Shown here in pieces: positions 17,401 through 26,749 of a stretch of 64,000 bases of DNA; positions within the stretch are counted from its first letter, which is position 1, and the number at the start of each line of letters is the position of its first letter. The notes under the pieces were generated by a model, which saw only the letters and a list, made by a program, of their open reading frames with translations, searched no databases and was not told the DNA's origin. Made by a program: the position numbers and the translations under genes. Source of the stretch: Streptomyces asiaticus (GTDB lineage: Bacteria; Actinomycetota; Actinomycetes; Streptomycetales; Streptomycetaceae); NCBI RefSeq assembly GCF_018138715.1, contig NZ_JAGSHX010000006.1:682001-746000 (forward strand), given 5' to 3'.

Positions 17401-18894
17401 CTACCGGGCGGAGGCCCGCTTCGGAGCGGATCCCGGGGGCCTGCCCAGCAGCCACCGCCATAACGCCACCCACCACGGGACGCGCCCGGGGGCCGCCGCC
17501 TCTGGCCCCTCGGTACCGGACAGGACCGGGGCCGGCGTCTCCTCGGCCATCGACGGCACCCGCTGCCGGGGGGAGAGCAGGGCCTCGACGGGGAGGTCCA
17601 TGATGTCCGGCTCGGGGCGCCGGGGCATGAACTCCACCGGCAGCTCCACAAGGTGGCGGGAGATCCAGGACGAGAGCCAGGTCAGCTCGGTCTCGTCCAC
17701 GGCCAGCCGCAGATCGGGCAGGCGCAGCAGCAGGGTGTCGATGGCGGTGTCCGTGATGGCGCGGCCGATGTCCTGCCCCGGGCATTCATGGGGGCCGCCG
17801 CTGAAGGCGAGATGGGACCGGTTGCCGTACATGGGCGCGGCGATGTCGGGGCGGATGGCCGGGTCGACGTTCCCGGCGGCCAGCCCCAGCAGCAGCATGT
17901 CGCCGGCCTTGATCCGCTGACCGCCCAGCTCGGTGTCGCCGGTGGCCCAGCGGCCGGGCACGACCGTGAGCGGGGGCTCGTTCCACAGCACGTGCTCGAT
18001 GGCGTCCGGCAGCGTCATATGGCCGCCGGCCAGGGACGCGCGGAAGCGCGGGTCGGTGAGGACCATGCGCAGCGTGTTGGCCATCAGATTGGTGGTGGTC
18101 TCGTTGCCGGTGAGCAGCACCAGCCGCAGATGCTGGACCACCTCCTCCTCGGTGAGGCCGGAGGGGTGGGCCAGCAGCCAGGACGCCAGGTCCTCGCCGG
18201 GTTCAGCGCGCCTGCGGTCCACCAGGCCCTTGAGGGCTTCGGTGACGTACGCGTCGCTGCGCAGGGCCGTCTCGGTGCCCTTCATCAGGTCCCGGGTGGC
18301 CTCGACCAGCCGTGGGCCGTACTCGTCGGGCATGCCCAGCAGTTGGGTGAGGACGAGCATGGGCAGCTGCTGGGCGAAGGCGGTGACCATTTCCGCGCCC
18401 CCGTCGGCGCAGAAGTCGTTCACCAGCTGGTGGGTGAAGCGGGTGACATGGCGGCGGATCCCGCGGCGGTCGAAGCGCCCCATGGACTCGGTGAGCGCGG
18501 CCCGCAGCCGCTCGTGCTCGTCGCCGTCGGCGAAGGTGCACATGGGCTGCCAGCCGACCACCGGCAGCAGGGGCGAGTCGGCGCCGATCCTGCCGTCCTT
18601 CCAGGCGTGCCAGTGGCGGGAGTCGCGGGAGAAGCGGGAGGGGGTGCGGGAGACCTCCAGGTTCTCGCGGTAGCCCAGCAGCAGCCAGGCCGGTATGCCA
18701 CCGTCGAGCACGATGGGGGCCACCGGGCCGTGCTCGGCGCGCAGCCGCTCGTACAGCCCCATCGGGTCCTTCTCGTTCTCGGGCCCGAGGAGGTCCACCA
18801 GAGCGCCGTCTCCGTGGAGCGCGGTGTGGACGGGGCACCGGGTGAGCGGCGGATCGGCGGGCCCGGTGCCGGGGCCGTCGGGATGAGGAGTCAC
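17401..18894 (-). CDS. cvnE: Conservon-associated cytochrome P450, CYP157-like
   Basis: A 497-residue P450, last gene of the conservon. The heme ligand is Cys371 in FSGGPHECPGQ and the I-helix has LLTGNETTTN near 261-269. The K-helix ExxR motif is missing: the place reads IEHVLWNEPP, with Trp where Arg is expected. The same E-x-x-x-W pattern is known in CYP157 enzymes of S. coelicolor. The last 75 residues are a Pro-rich and Trp-rich tail. The GTG start overlaps the cvnD stop as GTGA. Activity and substrate are unknown. Confidence 0.9.
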   Translation of the reverse strand: MTPHPDGPGTGPADPPLTRCPVHTALHGDGALVDLLGPENEKDPMGLYERLRAEHGPVAPIVLDGGIPAWLLLGYRENLEVSRTPSRFSRDSRHWHAWKDGRIGADSPLLPVVGWQPMCTFADGDEHERLRAALTESMGRFDRRGIRRHVTRFTHQLVNDFCADGGAEMVTAFAQQLPMLVLTQLLGMPDEYGPRLVEATRDLMKGTETALRSDAYVTEALKGLVDRRRAEPGEDLASWLLAHPSGLTEEEVVQHLRLVLLTGNETTTNLMANTLRMVLTDPRFRASLAGGHMTLPDAIEHVLWNEPPLTVVPGRWATGDTELGGQRIKAGDMLLLGLAAGNVDPAIRPDIAAPMYGNRSHLAFSGGPHECPGQDIGRAITDTAIDTLLLRLPDLRLAVDETELTWLSSWISRHLVELPVEFMPRRPEPDIMDLPVEALLSPRQRVPSMAEETPAPVLSGTEGPEAAAPGRVPWWVALWRWLLGRPPGSAPKRASAR

Positions 18895-19514
18895 GGTGTC
18901 TCCGGGGTCACGGTGTGGAGGGATTGCAGATGGCGTACGAGGGCGAGGAGGGTGTCGCGGCTGGAGGCCCGGTCGCGGGCATCGCAGTCGATCATCGGTA
19001 CGGAGTCGGGCAGGTCCATGGCCGCGCGCAGCTCCGCCATGGGGTGGACGGGGGCCTCGGGGAAGGCGTTGACCGCGACCACGAAGGGCACCCCGCGCTC
19101 CTCGAGCCGCCCGACCGCGTCGAAGCTGACCTCCAGACGGCGGGTGTCGATCAGGACGACGGCGCCCAGGGCACCCTCGAAGAGGCCGTTCCACAGGAAC
19201 CAGAACCGCTCCTGGCCGGGGGTGCCGAACAGATAGAGCACCAGCCGTTCGTTGAGGCTGATCCGGCCGAAGTCCATCGCGACGGTGGTCTCGGTCTTGC
19301 GCTCGATCCCCGCGATGTCGTCGACGCCGACCCCGGCCTGGGTCATGGTCTCCTCGGTGGTCAGCGGGCGGATCTCGCTCACCGAGCCGACCATGGTGGT
19401 CTTGCCGACGCCGAAGCCGCCGACGATCACCACCTTGACCGCGGCGGCGGCGGAGGCCGGGAGGGTGTCCTCGCTGCGCGGTCCGGTGATTCCCTCAGAG
19501 GTTCTGTAGTCCAT
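18891..19514 (-). CDS. cvnD: Conservon small GTPase CvnD
   Basis: A 207-residue MglA/Ras-like GTP-binding protein. The P-loop is GGFGVGKTT near residues 32-40, the G3-type element is LFGTPGQERF, and AVNAF replaces the usual NKxD. In Streptomyces CvnD works with CvnA-C at the membrane in a complex compared to G-protein-coupled signalling that affects development and secondary metabolism. Its start overlaps the cvnC end by 20 bases. Confidence 0.93.
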   Translation of the reverse strand: MDYRTSEGITGPRSEDTLPASAAAAVKVVIVGGFGVGKTTMVGSVSEIRPLTTEETMTQAGVGVDDIAGIERKTETTVAMDFGRISLNERLVLYLFGTPGQERFWFLWNGLFEGALGAVVLIDTRRLEVSFDAVGRLEERGVPFVVAVNAFPEAPVHPMAELRAAMDLPDSVPMIDCDARDRASSRDTLLALVRHLQSLHTVTPETP

Positions 19515-19857
19515 GCATCACCGCCTGGAGCAGTTCGGGGTCGGGCAGCACGGCGGCCGGGACCGGCGCCCTGACCTCCACCCGGTCCTCCCGCAGCAGC
19601 CCCGCGAGGAGCACGGTGACGGTGGAGACGGGCAGGACCAGATACGCGGAGATCTCGGCCACCGAGAGCGGGAACTGGCACATCCTCAGCACGGCCGCGG
19701 CCTCGGGGGCGGTCCCCGGCTCCGGTTCTGCGCGCGCCACGATCAGGCTGACGAGCTCGACGGGCCGGTGCCGGGGTTCCTGCGGCGCGCGGCCGCGGCT
19801 CACGGTGTAGAGCCGCTCCGGGCCGCCCTCGTCCCACGGCTTGCCGGGCTCGCTCAT
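19495..19857 (-). CDS. cvnC: Conservon protein CvnC (DUF742)
   Basis: A 120-residue DUF742 protein with a winged-helix-like core: CQFPLSVAEISAYLVLPVST followed by VLLAGLLREDRVEVRAP. In conservons it sits between the roadblock protein and the GTPase and is part of their complex. The ATG at 19857 overlaps the cvnB stop as ATGA. Confidence 0.92.
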   Translation of the reverse strand: MSEPGKPWDEGGPERLYTVSRGRAPQEPRHRPVELVSLIVARAEPEPGTAPEAAAVLRMCQFPLSVAEISAYLVLPVSTVTVLLAGLLREDRVEVRAPVPAAVLPDPELLQAVMHGLQNL

Positions 19858-20273
19858 GTCACGCGTCCGTCGACCCGCGGCGGGCTGCTGAGGTGCTCCC
19901 CGAGCCGGGCGACGAGGTCTCTCATGCACTGGCCCATCAGCCCGGCGTCCACGCTGTCCTCGGCGAGCACCGCCAGATACGAGCTGGTACCGGCCGCCAT
20001 CAGATAGAAGAACCCGCCGTCGACCTCGATGACGACCAGCCGCATCCGGCCGTCCCCCTCGGGGAATTCGGCGGCGATCGCACCGGAGAGGCTCTGTAGC
20101 CCGGCGCAGGCGGCGGCCAGGCGGTCGGCGGTGTCCTTGTCCGTGCCGACCTGGGCCATGCACAGGCCGTCCGAGGACAGCAGGACCACGTGCCGGGTCT
20201 CCGGAACGCTGGACGCCAGGTCCCGGAGCATCCAGTCCATGTTGAACCGCGGTTGCGTCACTTGCCTACTCAT
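19854..20273 (-). CDS. cvnB: Conservon roadblock/LC7 protein CvnB
   Basis: A 139-residue roadblock/LC7-domain protein starting MSRQVTQPRFNMDWMLRDLA, with the domain core HVVLLSSDGLCMAQVG and RLVVIEVDGGFFYLMAAG. Roadblock proteins act as regulators or activators of MglA-type GTPases, here CvnD. The ATG at 20273 lies eight bases inside the cvnA gene end, giving translational coupling. Confidence 0.93.
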   Translation of the reverse strand: MSRQVTQPRFNMDWMLRDLASSVPETRHVVLLSSDGLCMAQVGTDKDTADRLAAACAGLQSLSGAIAAEFPEGDGRMRLVVIEVDGGFFYLMAAGTSSYLAVLAEDSVDAGLMGQCMRDLVARLGEHLSSPPRVDGRVT

Positions 20274-21894
20274 CCTTGTCCGACGTGTTCGGGTTGCTCG
20301 AGCTGTCCGGGGTGTGGGGGGACTTCCGGGGGTCCGGTGGGTCCGTGGCGGCGTCCGCCGCCGGGAGCGGCTCACCGTTGAGCCCCTTGGTGAAGGCGTC
20401 CAGCCAGATCCCCGGCTGTACCGGCTGGCGGGGCGGGGCGGGCGCCGCCGGGGGCGCGGAGTCGACGCGGAACGACGAGGGGGCCGGGGCGACCATGGGC
20501 ATCCGGCGGCGGCGCTGCGGGAGTCCGGCGCCGTTCTGCCGGAAGCCGGGGCCGGGGCGGCCCTGCGCCACCGGGCCGGTGCGGGTGGGCGACGGCAGCG
20601 GGGTGGCCCGCTTGATGGGCTTGGGCGGGGGCAGTTTGGCCGCGCGGGCGATGGCGCCGCCGGGCGCGGGGGTGGGGCAGATGATGTCCTGCGGTACGAC
20701 CAGCACCGCGCGCACCCCGCCGTACGCCGAGGGCCGCAGCGAGACCTGGAAGCGGTACCGCACGGCGAGCCTGCCGACCACGGCCAGGCCGAGCCGCGGT
20801 GTCTCGCCGAGGTCGTTGAGGTCGAATCCGGTGGCCGCCTGGAGCAGCACCGCGTCGGTGCGTCTGCGCGCCTCCTCCGACAGGCCCACCCCGGCGTCCT
20901 CGATCTCGATCGCGACCCCGGACTGGACCTCGATCGCGGTCAGGTGCACCCGGGTCTTGGGCGGCGAGTAGCGGGTGGCGTTGTCCAGCAGTTCGGCGAG
21001 GGCGTGGATCAGCGGCTCCACCGAGGGGCCGACGATGGCGACGTCCGCCACCGAGTGCAGATCCACCCGCTCGTACTCGAGGATGCGGGACATGGCGCCG
21101 CGGCAGACGTTGAACAGCGGCACCTCCTTCTGCCACTGACGGCCCGGGCGGGAGCCGCCCAGGACCGCGATGGAGTCCGCCAGCCGGCCGATGAGGGCGT
21201 TGCCGTGGTCCAGGTGGAGCAGATCCTCGAAGACGTCCGGGTCGGCGCCGTGCTTGTCCTCCATCTCCCGCATGTCCTGGGCCTGTTGGTGGACGATGGC
21301 CTGCACCCGGCGGGCGATGTTGACGAACGCCCGCTGGGCCGCGTCCCTCAGGTCCTCCTCGGTCCGCACGGTGTCCAGCACCCACCGCAGCAGTTGCTCG
21401 TGGGCGGCGTCGAAGTCCGGGTCGAGACGGGGCGCGTAGTCGACGTCCTTCATCGCCTCGTGCACCATGGCGCCGCGCCGCAGCCGGGCCACCGTCGCGG
21501 GGAGCACCTCCCGGGTCAGCCGCCGGATCTCCGCCTCCTGGTCCGCCAGGCGCTGCCGCAGCTCGGCGTCCCGGGCGGTGAGCCGGGTGCGCAGCGTGGT
21601 GATCAGCCGGCCGCGGCGCATCGCCTCGGCCGCCGCGAGGGCCACGGCGAATGTCGCCGCCACTCCGCACCAGGCGACCGTGGCCCGCGCCCCGGAGGGG
21701 ACCACGACGACGGCCAGCGCCGCGCAGAACGCCATCGCGGCGGGAGGGATGACCCATACGAGCGTGGAGGCGGGCCGTCGGCCTCCGGGTGACGTGCCAC
21801 CTCCGGATGAGGTGCCGGCGAAAACCATGGGCATCCTTAAAAACAGCGAAGAGAAAATGAGTGCGAAAACGCGGGCGATGAACCAGCCCGTCAT
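20266..21894 (-). CDS. cvnA: Conservon sensor histidine-kinase-like protein CvnA
   Basis: A 542-residue membrane protein. Helices lie near residues 5-25 and 45-85, followed by a coiled coil (LTARDAELRQRLADQEAEIR), a long helical domain, a GHKL ATPase domain with N box ELLDNATRYSPP and G box EDAGVGL, and a Pro/Arg-rich C-terminal 120 residues. No clear phospho-accepting histidine box is obvious, as is usual for CvnA. ATGs at 21834 and 21828 are alternative starts that would remove the first hydrophobic segment. Confidence 0.9.
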   Translation of the reverse strand: MTGWFIARVFALIFSSLFLRMPMVFAGTSSGGGTSPGGRRPASTLVWVIPPAAMAFCAALAVVVVPSGARATVAWCGVAATFAVALAAAEAMRRGRLITTLRTRLTARDAELRQRLADQEAEIRRLTREVLPATVARLRRGAMVHEAMKDVDYAPRLDPDFDAAHEQLLRWVLDTVRTEEDLRDAAQRAFVNIARRVQAIVHQQAQDMREMEDKHGADPDVFEDLLHLDHGNALIGRLADSIAVLGGSRPGRQWQKEVPLFNVCRGAMSRILEYERVDLHSVADVAIVGPSVEPLIHALAELLDNATRYSPPKTRVHLTAIEVQSGVAIEIEDAGVGLSEEARRRTDAVLLQAATGFDLNDLGETPRLGLAVVGRLAVRYRFQVSLRPSAYGGVRAVLVVPQDIICPTPAPGGAIARAAKLPPPKPIKRATPLPSPTRTGPVAQGRPGPGFRQNGAGLPQRRRRMPMVAPAPSSFRVDSAPPAAPAPPRQPVQPGIWLDAFTKGLNGEPLPAADAATDPPDPRKSPHTPDSSSNPNTSDKDE

Positions 21895-22093
21895 GGGCCC
21901 TGGAGCATAGCGGTTTCACCGTCGCATGAATCGAAGATGCTTTTTTCTTCGGAATGCATCACGGTGAATTCAAAGGGCGTGAAAAAGCGATCACCTGCAC
22001 TCAGTCTTTGACCGTGAATGATCGGCCGAGGGCGAATCTGCTCATGGCGAAGAAGTCTGGGCAGCGTGCCGCCCGGGCCCTTAGCGTCCCGGC

Positions 22094-23155
22094 ATGAGCA
22101 CTGGGAACGCATGTGTGATCGGGGCGACGGGACAGATCGGCCGGGCGGCGGTGCGCGCGCTCGCCGAGGAGGGCTGGCGGGTGCGGGCCGCCTCGCGCGG
22201 CGGGGGCCGCGACGAGAGCTGGCCCGGCTCGGTGGAGAGCGTGGCCGTGGACCGGGACGACGACGCCGCGGTGGCCGCGCTGGTCGGCGACGGCTGCGAT
22301 GTGGTGCTGGACTGCGTCGCCTACGGCCGGGCGCACGCACGGCAGTTGCTGGGGCTCGCCGACCGGATCGGATCGGCGGTGGTGATCTCCACCGGAGCGG
22401 TGTACGAGGACGACCAGGGCCGGGGCTTCGGAACCCAGGACCGGCCGGACGGCGCCCCGCGCTATCCGCTGCCGCTCCCCGAGTCCCAGCGGACCGTCCC
22501 GCCGGGCGACGGCTACGGCAGCCGTAAGGTGGCGCTGGAGCGGGAGCTGCTGGCCGCCGGGGACCGGCTGCCGACGACCGTGCTGCGCGCCGGGGCGATC
22601 CACGGCCCGCACTGCCGCACCCCCCGTGAGCTGTACTTCGTCAAACGGGCGCTGGACGGGCGGCCGGTGCGGATCCTGGCGTACGGCGGCCGCAGCCGGT
22701 TCCATCCGGTGCATGTCGACAACATCGCGGAGCTGGTGCGGCTGGCCGCCCACCGGCCCGGTTCCCGGGTGCTCAACGCGGGCGATCCGCAGGCCCCGAC
22801 GGTCGCCGACATCGCCGCCGCCGTGGACGCGGTGCTGGAGGTGCGCGGCGAGCTGGTGCTGGTCGACGGGGAGCCGCCGCATCCGCATGTCGGCAGCACC
22901 CCCTGGAGCCTGGCCCACCCCCTCGTCTACGACATGTCCGCGGCCGAGCGGGAGCTGGGCTACCGCCCGGTGACCGGCTATGCGGAATCGCTGCCGGCGA
23001 CCGTCGCCTGGCTGACGGAGCGGCTGGCGGCCACCCCGGACTGGCGTACGGCCTTCCCCGACATGGCCGCCGCCTACGACCCGATGACCGATCTGTTCGA
23101 CTACGCGGCCGAGGACGCGTGGCTGCGGGGCGGCGGGGATTCCCCAGCGTCCTGA
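22094..23155 (+). CDS. NAD-dependent epimerase/dehydratase family protein
   Basis: A 353-residue extended SDR. The dinucleotide motif GATGQIG is at residues 9-15, VISTGAVYEDD holds the Ser/Thr position, and YGSRKVALE has the catalytic Tyr-x-x-x-Lys. The C-terminal part (FHPVHVDNIAELVRLAAH) is typical of sugar-nucleotide epimerase-like proteins. Substrate unknown. It diverges from the conservon promoter region and ends before a strong bidirectional terminator. Confidence 0.87.
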   Translation: MSTGNACVIGATGQIGRAAVRALAEEGWRVRAASRGGGRDESWPGSVESVAVDRDDDAAVAALVGDGCDVVLDCVAYGRAHARQLLGLADRIGSAVVISTGAVYEDDQGRGFGTQDRPDGAPRYPLPLPESQRTVPPGDGYGSRKVALERELLAAGDRLPTTVLRAGAIHGPHCRTPRELYFVKRALDGRPVRILAYGGRSRFHPVHVDNIAELVRLAAHRPGSRVLNAGDPQAPTVADIAAAVDAVLEVRGELVLVDGEPPHPHVGSTPWSLAHPLVYDMSAAERELGYRPVTGYAESLPATVAWLTERLAATPDWRTAFPDMAAAYDPMTDLFDYAAEDAWLRGGGDSPAS

Positions 23156-23173
23156 TCACTTCGGGGAAACAGC

Positions 23174-23206
23174 GCCGGGCCCGTGCGGGAAACGCACGGG
23201 CCCGGC
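23174..23206. terminator. Bidirectional terminator hairpin
   Basis: A perfect 14-bp stem (GCCGGGCCCGTGCG) with a GGAAA loop sits between convergent genes ending at 23155 and 23227. No T-run follows, as is usual in Streptomyces. Confidence 0.8.
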
Positions 23207-23226
23207 ACATCACCGCGTACCGCCGG

Positions 23227-24870
23227 CTACTTGACGACGGCGGCCGCCTCCTTCGCGGCCTTGGCCGCCTTCGCGGACGCGCCCGACTTCGCGGGCACCG
23301 GCGTGGCGTGCGGGGCGCAGGTCACGTCCTTGGCGTCCACCGTGCCCTTGAGCAGGTAGGCGTCCACCCGGTCGTTGACACACGGGTTCACCAGACCGGT
23401 GACCCCGTGCGAACCGGCGTCCTTCTCGGTCACCAGACGCGAGCCCTTCAGCCGCTTGTGCAGCTCCACCGCGCCCTCGTACGGGGTCGCGGCGTCGCGG
23501 GTGCTCTGCACGATCAGCGTCTTGGGCAGCCCCTTGGCGGCCCCCACCTCCAGCGGGGTCCCCTGCTTGGCCCCCCAGGTGGCGCACGGCAGGTTCATCC
23601 AGGCGTTGGACCAGGTCAGGAAGGGGTAGTCGCGGTGGAGCCGGGTGTTGTCCCGGTCCCACTTCGACCAGCTGGTCGGCCACTTGGCGTCGGCGCACTC
23701 GACGGCGGTGTAGACGGCGTTGCCGTTCTCCGAGGCGATGTTGCCCGCGGTGTCGGACATGTCCGGGCCCGCGGCCTCGACCAGCGCCTTCTCATCGCCG
23801 CCGAGGTAGTCGCTCCACACCTGGGCGACGGTGGCCCACGACGAGTCGTAGTACGGAGCGCTCTGGAAGAACCCGAGCAGTTCGGCCGGGCCCACGACCC
23901 CGCCGATGGGGCTCTTCTTGGCGGCCGCGCGCAGCTTCTCCCACTGCCGCTGGACCTTCGCCGGGGTGTCGCCGATGTGGTAGGCGGCGTCATTCTTCGC
24001 CACCCACGCCTTCCAGTCGTTCCAGCGCGTCTCGAAGGCGACGTCCTGGTCCAGGTTGGCCTGGTACCAGATCTTCTCCCGCGAGGGGTTCACCACGCTG
24101 TCCACGATCAGCCGGCGCACATGGGTCGGGAAGAGCGTCGCGTAGACCCCGCCGATGTACGTTCCGTAGGACACGCCCAGGTAGTTGAGCTTCTTGTCGC
24201 CGAGCGCGGCCCGGATGACGTCGATGTCCCGGGCGGTGTTGGGCGTCGTCATCTGCGGCAGCATCCAGCCGCTGCGCTCCTTGCACCCCTCGGCGTACTC
24301 GCGGGCCAGCTTGCGCTGGACGCGCTTGTCCGCCTCGCTGTCGGGCACCGGGTCCAGCTTCGGGGCCTTGACGTACTCCTGGGGATCCACGCAGGAGATG
24401 GCCGTGGAGTGGCCCACCCCGCGCGGGTCGAAGCCGACGAAGTCGTACGCCTTCGACACCTTCGTCCACAGCGGGTTCTTGGTGGTGACCCGGGTCGGGA
24501 AGCGCAGCCCGGAGCCGCCGGGCCCGCCCGGGTTGTAGATCAGCGAGCCCTGCCGCTCGGAGGCGGAGCCGGTGTTGGCGATCCGGTCCACCGCGAGCTT
24601 GATGGTGCGGCCGTTCGGCTTGGCGTAGTCGAGCGGCACGGTGACATAGCCGCACTGGATGGGCTTGGCGAACCCCCAGTCGGCCGGGCAGTCCGTCCAG
24701 TCGATGCCCTTCTTCGCGGCCTTGGCCGCGGCCACCGCCACCCCACGGGCCTCGGCGGCCCCGCCGGGCGTCCGCTCCGAGGCCCCGGCCGTGGGGGCGG
24801 CCAGCGCACCGGTTATCAGCGCACCGGCGATCACACCGCCGGTCGCGCCGAAGAGTGCTGTGCGTCTCAC
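23227..24870 (-). CDS. Secreted alpha/beta hydrolase, tripeptidyl aminopeptidase type
   Basis: A 547-residue exported serine hydrolase of the Streptomyces tripeptidyl aminopeptidase/SlpD type. The signal peptide (MRRTALFGATGGVIAGALIT, cut near ALAAPTAGA) is followed by the oxyanion loop NPGGPGGSG, nucleophile Ser234 in GVSYG, Asp459 in RDAATPYE and His488 in GSHGV. The C-terminal 30 residues are Ala/Lys-rich. Such enzymes release tripeptides from secreted proteins or peptides. It lies downstream of ureD on the same strand but 127 bases away, so it probably has its own promoter. Confidence 0.92.
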   Translation of the reverse strand: MRRTALFGATGGVIAGALITGALAAPTAGASERTPGGAAEARGVAVAAAKAAKKGIDWTDCPADWGFAKPIQCGYVTVPLDYAKPNGRTIKLAVDRIANTGSASERQGSLIYNPGGPGGSGLRFPTRVTTKNPLWTKVSKAYDFVGFDPRGVGHSTAISCVDPQEYVKAPKLDPVPDSEADKRVQRKLAREYAEGCKERSGWMLPQMTTPNTARDIDVIRAALGDKKLNYLGVSYGTYIGGVYATLFPTHVRRLIVDSVVNPSREKIWYQANLDQDVAFETRWNDWKAWVAKNDAAYHIGDTPAKVQRQWEKLRAAAKKSPIGGVVGPAELLGFFQSAPYYDSSWATVAQVWSDYLGGDEKALVEAAGPDMSDTAGNIASENGNAVYTAVECADAKWPTSWSKWDRDNTRLHRDYPFLTWSNAWMNLPCATWGAKQGTPLEVGAAKGLPKTLIVQSTRDAATPYEGAVELHKRLKGSRLVTEKDAGSHGVTGLVNPCVNDRVDAYLLKGTVDAKDVTCAPHATPVPAKSGASAKAAKAAKEAAAVVK

Positions 24871-24997
24871 TTAGTCATCCCCCTGCTTTGTTGCGCCGCC
24901 AGGAGCGGCAATGATCACAGAGTGTCAGGGGGATTCTTCTGTCTTGCTTACCGCCGAGTACAGGGCAAACCGCCGTTTCTTTATCAAGACGTGAACA

Positions 24998-26013
24998 TCA
25001 ACCCACGGCGGCGGCCGCCGCGTCGAGGGCCCGGCGGAGGTGGAGGGCGTCCGGGGCAACGGCGGTGGCGAGGGCGGCGGGGCCGGTCAGCGGCGTGAGG
25101 ACGGCGGTCTCGGCGAGGCGGCGGGGCGTGATGGGACGAGTGTCGAAGGCCGGATCGACCACGAGCAGCTGGCCCACCGCCCGATGGCCGCCGAGGACCG
25201 CGCCGCCGTCCCAGCCGGGGGCGCCGGGGCCGTGGGCGAGCTCCTGGTCGAGGAGCGGGCGCCCGGCGCGGTGGACGGTGAGGCGGCTGGTCAGATGGCC
25301 CGGGGATTCGCCGGTGCGGCCCAGGATCTGCTCCTCGCGGAGCACGAGGCGGGCGGTGGGCGCGAGTTCGACCCGGGTGGTCATCAGCAGTTCGCTGCCA
25401 TGGGCGGAGATCAGGGGCTCGGGCAGCCAGTGCAGGGCCGCGCCGTCGGCGACCGTCAGCCGGATCTCGTAGTGCGCGGGCCCGGCCGCGCGCCCGGGCA
25501 GCGCGATGGTGGCCGCGGCGGAACCGATGCGCAGCCGGGCACCCGGTCCGACGGTCGCCTCCAGGGCGATCCGATCGCCGCCGAGGGGCCCGCTCATGGC
25601 CCCGACCACGGTGACACACGCCGCCCCGCCCACGCCCCGGGTCCGCCGCAACGCGAGCGGCCCGCCCCCGGCGAGCACGGGCAACGCGGTGCCGCCGCGC
25701 CCGTCCGCCTCGGCGACGAGACGGGCGGTGGCCCGTACGACCGGGCTTGGGGTGCCCGTTGCGGGTGAGGTGCCCGATGCGGGTGAGGTGCCCGATGCGG
25801 GTGAGGTGCCTGCCGCACGCGGGACGACTGCCGACGCACCCGAGGTGCATGTCGCGCCCGAGGCGTGAGTCGCAGCCGAGGAGCCCGCCGCACCTGCGGT
25901 GCCCGAGGCGGCCGGGCCGCGCCGGATGTCCGGGGCTTCCCGCTCCGGAGCACTTCCCGGCATCCGCGGCTCGGGGTGTGGCGGTACGCCACCCGGTGCG
26001 GCCGGGGCCGGGG

Positions 26014-26017
<4 letters not shown>
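24998..26017 (-). CDS. ureD: Urease accessory protein UreD (UreH)
   Basis: A 339-residue chaperone that binds the urease apoenzyme and, with UreF and UreG, allows nickel insertion. The family core starts near residue 95 ([12 protein letters not shown]), with [16 protein letters not shown] and [12 protein letters not shown] as recognisable blocks. The first 90 residues are low-complexity Ala/Ser/Thr/Pro and include GTSPAS repeats; relatives are nearer 250 residues. The ATG overlaps the ureG stop as ATGA. The true start may be further in, but no better ribosome-binding site was found. Confidence 0.9.
25752..25805. repeat. 18-bp minisatellite inside ureD
   Basis: Three tandem copies of GTGCCCGATGCGGGTGAG (first copy with T for A), in frame, encode the GTSPAS repeats of the UreD N-terminal extension. 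A fourth, degenerate copy follows. Confidence 0.9.
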
Positions 26018-26709
<692 letters not shown>

Positions 26710-26749
26710 GAACGGCTCCGAAATTCCAACAGGGGCGGCACGGGCCCGG

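Noticed and set aside
22001..22918. Minus-strand frame opposite the epimerase gene
   Set aside because: Composition is His/Arg/Pro-rich and without motifs; the plus-strand gene has a clear Rossmann fold.
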